Shown here: piece by piece, positions 1-7,000 of the stretch
Layout: every line of letters starts with the position of its first letter
Numbering within the stretch: the first letter of the stretch is position 1
Assembly (NCBI GenBank): GCA_021785115.1
Contig: JAJYGO010000256.1
Location: forward strand, 1 to 10,182
From: Chloroflexota bacterium
GTDB lineage: Bacteria > Chloroflexota > Limnocylindria > Limnocylindrales > CSP1-4
Direction of reading: 5' to 3'
DNA length: 10,182 nt
Translations under genes and position numbers: made by a program
Notes under the pieces: model-generated
The model's input: the letters and a program-made list of their open reading frames with translations, nothing else
What the model was told of the DNA's origin: nothing
The model's database searches: none

Positions 1-1193
1 CGGGCGGCCGGTCCCGCGGCGGTCCGCCCGTGGTGGACCTCATAGCCGCGGAGCGTCTCGCCCCGCCAGGCCACCTCCGTCTGGCGCGTGGTCTTCTGGG
101 GGTCCAGGGTGGTCTCGAGGTCCAGCAGGCCCAGCCCGTCCATGTCGCCGCCCTCGAGCACGGTCGGGTCCAGGACACGCCGACCGAGGAGCTGCATGCC
201 GCCGCAGACGCCCACCACCGGCACGCCGGCCACCGCTGCCCGGGCGAGGTGACCGTCCAGCCCGCTGGCGCGCAGGTATCGCAGGCTCGCGGCCGTGTTC
301 TTCGATCCGGGCAGCAGCACCGCCGCGAAGCGGTCGAGCGCCGCGGGCTCGCGGACCGGCACCACCGTGACGCCCGGCTCATGGAGCAGCGGGTCGAACT
401 CGTCGAGGTTGGACGCGTACGGGTAGAGCACCAGCGCGATGTTCACGTCGCCTTCGACCGGGGCGGCGGCGTGGTGGAACGCGTCCTCCTCGGGGAGGTG
501 GTGGCGGAGCATCGGCACGATGCCCACGGTCGCGACGCCGGTGCGCTCCTGCAGCCAGTCCATCGCGTTGCCGAGCAGCGCTGGGTCGCCCCGGAACTTG
601 TTGAGGACGAAGCCTCGGACGAGCGCCTGCTCGTCGGGCGCCAGGCACAGCCACGTGCCCAGGAGGTGGGCGAACGCCCCGCCGCGGTCGATGTCGGCGA
701 CGAGGTAGACGTCCGCGCCGGCCTCGAGGGCCACTCGCATGTTCACGATGTCCGACGCGCGCAGGTTGACCTCGGCCGGGCTGCCGGCCCCCTCGATCAC
801 CACGAGGTCGTGCTCGGCCACGAGCGAGCGGAGCGCGTCCCGCACCGTCGGCCACAGCAGCTCCGAGCGGCCGAGCCACGGCAGGGCCGTCATCTCCGGG
901 TCGTGGCGGCCCATCACCACCACCTGGCTGAACGTGTCGGCCGAGGGCTTGAGCAGGATCGGGTTGTGCCTGGCCTCGGGCGCCACGCGGGCGGCCATTG
1001 CCTGGAGGTACTGCGCCCGGCCGATCTCGAGGCCGTCGGGCGTCACGGCGGCGTTGTTGCTCATGTTCTGCGCCTTGAACGGCGCCACGCGCAGGCCCAG
1101 GTTCGCGTAGTGCCGACACAGGGCGGCCGCCAGGAACGACTTGCCGGCGTCGCTGGTGCAGCCCATGACCATGATCGGGCGGCGTGCCGTCAT
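1..1193 (-). CDS. cobQ: Cobyric acid synthase CobQ/CbiP, 3' end cut by window edge
   Basis: This enzyme amidates side-chain carboxylates of the corrin ring (adenosylcobyrinic a,c-diamide to adenosylcobyric acid) using glutamine and ATP, in the cytoplasmic part of cobalamin synthesis. The 397 visible residues start at ATG 1193. The N-terminal ATPase domain opens with MVMGCTSDAGKS (residues 8-19), the P-loop-like signature of the CobQ/dethiobiotin-synthetase fold, followed by FKAQNMSNNA, which is typical of CobQ. The C-terminal class I glutamine amidotransferase domain shows the nucleophile Cys330 in VVGVCGGMQ and the GYEVHHG histidine motif near residue 383. Family members usually have about 480-500 residues, so roughly the last 100 lie outside the window. 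No good Shine-Dalgarno precedes the ATG, but the upstream in-frame sequence offers no ATG or GTG, and the family signature starts within ten residues of this Met. It is on the same strand as the hydrogenase operon but separated by 177 bases, so co-transcription is uncertain. Confidence 0.95.
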   Translation of the reverse strand, partial: MTARRPIMVMGCTSDAGKSFLAAALCRHYANLGLRVAPFKAQNMSNNAAVTPDGLEIGRAQYLQAMAARVAPEARHNPILLKPSADTFSQVVVMGRHDPEMTALPWLGRSELLWPTVRDALRSLVAEHDLVVIEGAGSPAEVNLRASDIVNMRVALEAGADVYLVADIDRGGAFAHLLGTWLCLAPDEQALVRGFVLNKFRGDPALLGNAMDWLQERTGVATVGIVPMLRHHLPEEDAFHHAAAPVEGDVNIALVLYPYASNLDEFDPLLHEPGVTVVPVREPAALDRFAAVLLPGSKNTAASLRYLRASGLDGHLARAAVAGVPVVGVCGGMQLLGRRVLDPTVLEGGDMDGLGLLDLETTLDPQKTTRQTEVAWRGETLRGYEVHHGRTAAGPAA

Positions 1194-1285
1194 GCCGGGG
1201 CCCCCGCGGACGCGCCCGGCGCGGCGAGCGAAGGCGGCCGCGGCCGCGCGCGGATCCCAAGAACGCGTGACGAGCGGTGCATCGC

Positions 1286-1333
1286 CCCCACAATGCCCGA
1301 TGCCCGCGCCGGGCGCCGGCTCTGTCTGTGGGG
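1286..1333 (-). terminator. Nested hairpin between hoxH and cobQ, possible terminator
   Basis: A perfect 7-bp inverted repeat (CCCCACA at 1286-1292, TGTGGGG at 1327-1333) encloses a smaller GC-rich stem (GCCGG at 1308-1312, CCGGC at 1316-1320, 3-base loop). It begins about 38 bases after the hoxH stop on the minus strand. No T-run follows, so this is not a classical intrinsic terminator. It could slow or end transcription of the hydrogenase operon, or be chance structure in GC-rich DNA. Confidence 0.25.
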
Positions 1334-1370
1334 CCCCGGCGGAGAGGAGCGGCCGAAGCGCTCTCTGCAC

Positions 1371-2825
1371 CTAGACCGTGCCCACCTCGTCGAGCAGCTC
1401 GCCGTCAGGGCCCTGGAGCTGGAGGACCACCGCGGCCTGGCCGAGGATGTGGGTGGAGCAGGAGAGGCACGGGTCGTAGGCGCGGACGAGGGCGGACACG
1501 CGGTTGAGCGCGCCCTCCTGGATCTTCGTCCCGTCGACGAACCGCTTCGCCACCTGGAGCACGCCCCGGCCGATGGCGAGGTTGTTGTGCCCCGTCGCCA
1601 CGATCAGGTTGGCCCAGGTCATGGCGCCGTTGTCGTCGACCCTGTAGTGGTGGATGAGGGTGCCCCGGGGCGCCTCGATCATGCCCACGCCCTCGAGGTT
1701 GTTCACGCCGGCGTGCGCGCGCACCTTGGTGCCCAGGATGGCCGGGTCGTCGAGGAGCTGCCCGATCCGCTCGAGGCCGTACAGCGCCTCGATCAGGCGG
1801 GCGTAGTGGTAGTGGAACCCGCTCTGGACGATCCGGCCGAAGCGCCCGCGGTACTCGGCCAGCTCCGCGTCCGCGAGCGGCGTCCCGCACCGGTCCGCCG
1901 CGTTGAGCCGGGCCAGCGGCCCGACCCGGTAGATGCCCTCCGGGTAGCCGACCGGGCGGTAGTACGGGGCCTTGAGGTACGAATCGGAGAGGGCCGCCTC
2001 GGCGATGTGCTCCGCGTAGGCCTCGGGCGCGACCTGGTCGGCGACGATGGCCCCGTCGGGGCCCACGAACCGCAGCCGCCCGTCGTACAGCGCGAGGCTC
2101 CCGTCCGGACCCACCAGACCGGCGTACATGGTCGGGAAGTTCGAGAACGCCTCGATCTCGGCCGGATAGCCCTCGACGGCCTTCTTCCACAGGGCCAGAG
2201 TCCGCTGCACGATCGCCAGCGCCGCGGGCAGCTCGGCGAGCGTCTTCTCGCGGACGGACGGGTCGACCGGCGTGTTCACGCCGCCCGGCACGGTCCAGGA
2301 CGGGTGGATGCGCTCCTTGCCCAGGCGCTCGATCAGGGTCTGGCCGAACTTGCGCAGGGCGATGCCGTCGCGCAGGGCGTCGGGTTGCTCCTCGAGCAGG
2401 CCCGCCACGTTGCGTCGCGCCGGGTCGTAGTCCATGCCCAGCAGCAGGTCGGGCGCGGACAGGTGGAAGAACGAGAGGGCGTGGCTCTGGACGAACTGCG
2501 CCATGTGGAGCAGCTCGCGCGCCCGAGTCGCAGCGCTGGGGATCCGCACCGCCATGATCGCGTCGCACGCCTTCGAGGAGGCGAGCAGGTGGCTGACGGG
2601 GCAGATGCCGCAGATCCGCGCGGTGATCGAGGGCATCTCGTAGTACGGCCGCCCCTCGACGAACTTCTCGAAGCCGCGGACTTGGGTCACGTGGAACTGG
2701 GTGTCGCTGACCTGGCCCCGCTCGTCGATCCGGATGGTGATCTTGGCGTGGCCCTCGATCCGGGACACGGGGTGGATGCTCAGCGTGCGGGCCGTGGCCG
2801 GCGCCGCCTTCGACTTGGTCGGCAT
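1371..2825 (-). CDS. hoxH: NAD-linked [NiFe] hydrogenase large subunit HoxH
   Basis: This is the catalytic subunit that binds the Ni-Fe(CN)2CO site and cleaves or forms H2 in the cytoplasm. The 484-residue protein has the early RIEGHAKIT motif (residues 22-30), the L1 Ni-ligand motif ICGICPVSH (Cys72, Cys75) and the L2 motif DPCLSCSTH (Cys453, Cys456, His459). These variants, with no signal peptide in the partner subunit and linkage to hoxEFUY, place it in group 3 (3d, bidirectional NAD-linked). A 25-residue tail follows His459. In this family such tails are usually removed by a dedicated endopeptidase (HoxW) after nickel insertion, and no such gene is present here. The ATG lies 7 bases after the hoxY stop, with GGAG overlapping that TAG, so translation is probably coupled. 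It ends at TAG and is the last gene of the operon. Length and motifs are normal, so the subunit looks functional. Confidence 0.97.
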   Translation of the reverse strand: MPTKSKAAPATARTLSIHPVSRIEGHAKITIRIDERGQVSDTQFHVTQVRGFEKFVEGRPYYEMPSITARICGICPVSHLLASSKACDAIMAVRIPSAATRARELLHMAQFVQSHALSFFHLSAPDLLLGMDYDPARRNVAGLLEEQPDALRDGIALRKFGQTLIERLGKERIHPSWTVPGGVNTPVDPSVREKTLAELPAALAIVQRTLALWKKAVEGYPAEIEAFSNFPTMYAGLVGPDGSLALYDGRLRFVGPDGAIVADQVAPEAYAEHIAEAALSDSYLKAPYYRPVGYPEGIYRVGPLARLNAADRCGTPLADAELAEYRGRFGRIVQSGFHYHYARLIEALYGLERIGQLLDDPAILGTKVRAHAGVNNLEGVGMIEAPRGTLIHHYRVDDNGAMTWANLIVATGHNNLAIGRGVLQVAKRFVDGTKIQEGALNRVSALVRAYDPCLSCSTHILGQAAVVLQLQGPDGELLDEVGTV

Positions 2826-2829
2826 GGCG

Positions 2830-2833
2830 CTCC
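2830..2833 (-). promoter_or_regulatory. hoxH Shine-Dalgarno overlapping hoxY stop
   Basis: GGAG sits 4 bases before the hoxH ATG and shares its first G with the TAG stop of hoxY. This fixes the hoxH start and implies translational coupling. Confidence 0.6.
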
Positions 2834-3363
2834 TACCCGAATCTGAGCTTGGACCCGAGGTCCGGCTCGCGACCTTCGAGGAGGTCGGAGAGGACCGTCA
2901 GGATGGCGTTGGGGCGCGGCGGGCAGCCGGGCACATGAAGGTCGACCTTGACCGTCTGGCGGAGCGGCTCCGCCTGGCGCAGCAGCGGCGGCACCCCGTC
3001 GGTGGGGATGCCCTCGGATTCGTCCGCGCCCTCGACGTAGACGCGCTCGAGGAGCCTGCGCACCGGGATCCCGTTGCGCATCGACGGCACGTTGCCCGTC
3101 ACGGCGCAGTCGCCCAGGGCGATGAGGTACTTGCTGCGGGCGCGGGCGGTCTGCACGAGCTCGCGGTCGTCCTGGCTGCTCACGGCACCCTCGACGATGG
3201 CGACGTCCACGCCCTCGGGCCACTCCTGCGCGTCCACGAGCGGCCCGAACACGATGTCGGCCTTGCGCAGCACCCCGACGATGGCCTCATCGATGTCGAG
3301 GAGCGACATGTGGCACCCGGAGCAGCCGTCGAGCCAGCAGGTGCCGATCTTGACCTTGTCCAT
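2833..3363 (-). CDS. hoxY: NAD-linked [NiFe] hydrogenase small subunit HoxY
   Basis: This is the electron-transfer partner of HoxH and holds the [4Fe-4S] cluster proximal to the Ni-Fe site. The 176-residue protein is close to the usual HoxY length and lacks the Tat signal and long C-terminal cluster domain of membrane-bound (group 1) small subunits, so it is cytoplasmic. The four cluster ligands are visible: Cys14 and Cys17 in DGCSGCHMSLLD, Cys86 in LGDCAVTG and Cys147 in VPGCPPRP. The ATG at 3363 overlaps the TGA of hoxU by one base (TGATG), with GAGGG six bases upstream, so it is translationally coupled to hoxU. That matters because hoxU contains an amber codon: ribosomes stopping there would not reach this coupling site unless they read through or re-initiate. 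It ends with TAG, 7 bases before hoxH. Confidence 0.96.
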   Translation of the reverse strand: MDKVKIGTCWLDGCSGCHMSLLDIDEAIVGVLRKADIVFGPLVDAQEWPEGVDVAIVEGAVSSQDDRELVQTARARSKYLIALGDCAVTGNVPSMRNGIPVRRLLERVYVEGADESEGIPTDGVPPLLRQAEPLRQTVKVDLHVPGCPPRPNAILTVLSDLLEGREPDLGSKLRFG

Positions 3364-3668
3364 CACGAGCCCTCGCGCATCGAGGTCAGGCGGCTGACCA
3401 CGGTCTTGTGCTTGGTCATCTCCTCCACGGCCCAGCCCTTCTCGGCCATCGCGCCCGTGGGGCATGCCTGCACGCACTTGCCGCAGCTGGTGCAGCTGGT
3501 TGCCTCGCCCCACGGCCGCCGGAGCTCCGAGACGAGCTGGGACCCGATGCCTCGACCGGCGATGTCCCACACGTGGGCACCTTCGATCTCGGCACAGGTC
3601 CGCACGCAGCGCCCGCACAGGATGCAGCGGTTGTGGTCGAGCACGTACCGCGGGTGGGTGGTGTCCAC
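3363..3668 (-). CDS. hoxU: HoxU C-terminal part: two-[4Fe-4S] ferredoxin domain, downstream of an in-frame stop
   Basis: This is the second half of the diaphorase Fe-S subunit HoxU, in the same frame as the first half but after an in-frame TAG. It carries two complete [4Fe-4S] ligand sets, CILCGRCVRTC and CTSCGKCVQACP, plus the HoxU-typical segments EIEGAHVWDIAGRG and RPWGEATSC between them. These clusters would pass electrons from HoxY to the HoxU/HoxF clusters. Similarity to the family already begins 16 codons earlier (THVRYPY, PRLPVD), directly after the stop, so the interruption is internal to one ancestral gene. The only start in this part is GTG 3668, with no recognisable Shine-Dalgarno, so independent translation would depend on re-initiation. 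The TGA overlaps the hoxY ATG. With readthrough, the full HoxU would be 235 residues, the normal size. Confidence 0.8.
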   Translation of the reverse strand: MDTTHPRYVLDHNRCILCGRCVRTCAEIEGAHVWDIAGRGIGSQLVSELRRPWGEATSCTSCGKCVQACPTGAMAEKGWAVEEMTKHKTVVSRLTSMREGS

Positions 3669-3716
3669 CGGCAGCCGCGGGCAGCTGTACGGATACCGGA
3701 CGTGGGTGACGCCGTG

Positions 3717-3719
3717 CTA
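3717..3719 (-). other. In-frame amber codon interrupting hoxU
   Basis: TAG stands at codon 118 of hoxU, after CAG (Gln117) and before CAC. The reading frame is identical on both sides, and the family sequence continues without gap or shift. One base change from CAG, GAG or AAG would produce it. It lies between the His-Cys cluster (last ligand Cys110) and the ferredoxin domain. hoxH, hoxY and hoxF all end in TAG followed closely by a new start or by non-coding sequence, so TAG is an ordinary stop in this genome. Confidence 0.85.
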
Positions 3720-4070
3720 CTGGGCGAGGGCCTGGTGCTCGCAGTGCCCGGAGGACACGCACACCGCGCACACGTGGTTCCGCTCCGCGAACAGCAGCTC
3801 GAGGGCGATCTGGCGGTAGGACTCGATCTGGGGCGAGGTCGTCACCACGGCCTGGCCCTCCTGCACCGGGGTCGTGCAGGCCGGGATCAGCTTGTTGACG
3901 CCCTCCACCTGCACGACGCATAGGCGGCAGGCGCCGGTGGCGCTGAGGCCCTCCATGTAGCACAGGGCGGGGATGTACTTGTTGTTGGCGCGCGCGACCT
4001 CGAGGATGGTCTGGCCGGCCGTGGCCGCGATCACCTCGCCGTCGATGCGGACCTTCACCTTCTCGGCCAA
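3717..4070 (-). CDS. hoxU: HoxU N-terminal part: [2Fe-2S] and His-Cys cluster domains, ends at in-frame TAG
   Basis: This is the first half of the diaphorase Fe-S subunit, related to the N-terminus of NuoG/complex I 75-kDa. The [2Fe-2S] ferredoxin fold has ligands Cys37, Cys48, Cys51 and Cys65 (ALCYMEGL, GACRLC, PACTTPV). The following His-Cys [4Fe-4S] domain has His99, Cys101, Cys104 and Cys110 in ERNHVCAVC and SSGHCEHQ. As I recall the family, HoxU normally reads CELQ where this has CEHQ. The protein stops after 117 residues, whereas intact HoxU has about 235. The start is TTG 4070: a GGAG lies six bases upstream, built on the hoxF TAG, and MAEKVKVRIDG matches a normal HoxU beginning. An in-frame TAG four codons upstream excludes a longer start. 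Whether this fragment works alone, pairs with the separately translated C-terminal half, or is simply part of a broken gene cannot be told from sequence. Confidence 0.85.
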   Translation of the reverse strand: MAEKVKVRIDGEVIAATAGQTILEVARANNKYIPALCYMEGLSATGACRLCVVQVEGVNKLIPACTTPVQEGQAVVTTSPQIESYRQIALELLFAERNHVCAVCVSSGHCEHQALAQ

Positions 4071-4076
4071 GGTGAT

Positions 4077-4080
4077 CTCC
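4077..4080 (-). promoter_or_regulatory. Shine-Dalgarno fixing the TTG start of hoxU
   Basis: GGAG, overlapping the last base of the hoxF TAG, lies six bases before TTG 4070. It supports the rare TTG start over the GTG four codons downstream, and implies coupling of hoxU to hoxF translation. Confidence 0.55.
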
Positions 4081-7000
4081 TACCTCTCGGTGCTGCGGAT
4101 GTCGCAGCGAAGGCAGCGGGACGTTTCCGCCAGGGCCGCCACCGGCGTGAGGCCGAGCGACACCTCCTCGCAGCTCGTGACCCGCTCGTCCGCTGGCCGC
4201 TCGGGCGGCGTGTGGCGACCGACCTCCGCCGGGGTCTCCGGCGGCTCCATCGCGTACACGAACTCCGGCAGCAGCCGCGGGTAGCGCTTCTGCCCCATGA
4301 GCCGCTTGTCGATGTTGCGGGCCGCCTTCTTGCCGTAGCCCATCGCGTTGGACACGTTCGACGCGCCCGTGATGAGGTCGCCGCCGGCGTAGAACCGCTC
4401 CCGGCTCGTCTCGAGCGAGTAGCGGTCGACGACGATGGTGCCGTCCTCGTTGAGCGTGAGACCCGATGCCAGGGAGAAGTCGGGATCCACCTTCTCGCCC
4501 ACCGCGAGGACGACCGTGTCGCAGTCGAGGCGGATCACCTCGTCGGTCGGGACCGGCCTGCGCCTGCCCGAGAGGTCGTACTCGCCGGGCGTGGTCACCA
4601 CCGCCTCCAGCGCGCGGACCTGGCCGCTCTTGTCGCCGATGATCCGGTGCGGGGCGGCCAGATAGGCCACCTTGACGCCCTCGTGCTCGGCCGCCTCGAT
4701 CTCCTCGGGGATGGCCGGCATGTCCTTGCGCTCGCGCCGGTACACGACCGTGACCTCCGCGCCGAGGCGCCGGGCGGTCCGCGCCGAGTCGATCGCGGCG
4801 TTGCCGCCGCCGATCACCACGACCTTCTTGCCGACCGGCACGTCCTGCTTGCGCGAGGCGGCCTCGAGGAAGGGGAGGGCCGGCATGACGCCGGTCAGCT
4901 CGGTGCCCGGAAGGTAGACCCAGGCCTCCTTCCAGGTGCCGATCGCCATGAACACCGCGTCGTACTGGTGGGCGAGGTCGTTGAGGGAGACGTCGTTGCC
5001 CACGTCGATGTTGCACTCGAAGCGGACGCCCACGCGCTCGATGAGCTCGATCTCCTTGTCGAGCACGTGCTTTGGCAGCCGGTACTCCGGCAGGGCGTAG
5101 CGGAGCATGCCGCCCGCCGCCGGCCGGGAGTCGTAGACGACCACGCTGTGCCCGAACAGGGCGAGGTAGTAGGCGCAGGCGAGCCCGGTGGGCCCGGCGC
5201 CCACGACCGCCACCTCGCGGCCCGTGGGCTCTAGCCTGCGCTCGCGGACCTTGGCGACCATGGTCTCGAAGCGGTCCGTCAGCAGGACCTCGTCCGCGAT
5301 CAGGCGGTGGACGTCGCGCATGTTGACCGGCTCGTCGATGCCCGCCCGCCGGCAGCGGTCGTCGCACGGGTGCTGGCACACGCGCCCGGTGGAGGCCGGC
5401 AGCGGGTTGTCCAGGATGACCGAGAGGAACGCGTCCTCCAGCCGGCCCTCGCTGTACAGCTGCAGGAAGCGCGGGATGTTCATGTGCAGCGGGCAGGAGT
5501 TCTCGCACGGCGAGAGCGCAAGGTCCTCGCACACGCCCGCGCGGCAGCGCTTGGCGACGATGTGGTCCTCGAACTCGTGCCGGAAGTGGCGCAGGCTCGT
5601 GAGCACCGGGTTTGGGGCACTGCCGCCCAGGGCGCACAGTGAGGTGTCCCGGACCATGCGGCACAGCTCGTCGAGCAGGGTGATGTCGTCCGCGGTGGCG
5701 ACGCCCTGAGTGAACCGGTTGAGCATCCGGAGGGCCTTGTCGAGCCCCACCCGGCACGGGACGCACTTGCCGCAGCTCTCGGAGTGGGTGAACTCGACGA
5801 AGTACCGCGCGACGTCCACCATGCAGTTGTCGGCGTCCATGACGACCATGCCGCCGGAGCCCATGATGGAGCCGAGCTGGGCGAGGGTCTCGTAGTCCAC
5901 CGGCGTGTCGAACATGTCGGCCGGGATGCAGCCGCCCGACGGGCCGCCGGTCTGGACCGCCTTGATGTCGCGGCCGTTGGTGCCGCCCTCGCCGATGTCG
6001 TAGATGAACGTCGAGAGCGGCGTGCCCAGCGGCATCTCCACGAGGCCGGTGTTGCGGACCTTGCCGACCAGCGAGAACACCTTGGTGCCCGCGCTCTTGG
6101 GCGAGCCGGTCTCGGTGAACCACGCTGGGCCCTTGGCGACGATGGGCGCGATGTTGTACCAGGTCTCGACGTTGTTGATGTTGGTGGGCCTGCCGTTGAG
6201 GCCCTTCTGGGCCGGGAACGGCGGCCGCGTCCGCGGCCGGCCGGCCTTGCCCTCGAGCGATGCGATGAGCGCGGTCTCCTCGCCGCACACGAACGCGCCC
6301 GCGCCTTCGACCATGTCGAGGTCGAACGCGAAGTTGCGTCCGAGGACGTTGTCGCCCAGGACGCCGTACGCGCGGGCTTGGTCGATCGCCTGCTCGAGGC
6401 GCATGACCGCGAGCGGGTACTCCGCGCGCACGTAGATGATCCCGCGCGGGGCGCCGGTGACGTAGCCGGCGATGAGCATCCCCTCGATCAGGGCGTGCGG
6501 GTCGGACTCGATCTCGTTGCGGTTCATGTAGGCGCCCGGGTCGCCCTCGTCGGCGTTGCAGATGAGGTACTTCTCGGGGCCCGGGGCCTTCGCGAGGAAC
6601 TCCCACTTGTTGCCGGTCAGGAATCCGGCGCCCCCGCGGCCGCGGAGCTTGGACGCCTTGACCTGCTCGATGACAGCGGCGGGGTTCTGGTCGATCAGGA
6701 CCTTGTAGAGGGCCTGGTAGCCGCCGACGGCGACGTACTCCTCGATGTCGTCGGGGTTGATCAGGCCGCAGTTGCGCAGGACGATCTTGACCTGGCCGTG
6801 GAAGAAGGGGATCGCGCCCCACGACGGCACGTCCGGGTAGCCGGTCCCGTACTTGACGTGGCCGGTGAGGTGGTCCCAGGCCTCGATCTTGCACAGGACC
6901 GTCTCGGCCGGGGGCAGCGAGTCGTGGGCCAGGGCGTCGAGGATGTCGGCGACGTGGTTGGGCCGGACGCGCCGGAGCATCAGCAGCGGGTGGCCGGGCG

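Noticed and set aside
30..2846. 938-codon plus-strand open frame
   Set aside because: It is antisense to cobQ and hoxH, which carry unmistakable motifs. The translation is Arg/His/Val/Leu-rich shadow sequence, a normal artefact of GC-rich codon bias.
3717..3719. Pyrrolysine or genome-wide amber reassignment as the explanation for the hoxU stop
   Set aside because: hoxF, hoxY and hoxH all end at TAG at their family-normal ends, two of them followed at once by a ribosome site and the next gene. Pyrrolysine is known mainly from methylamine methyltransferases, and no related gene is here.
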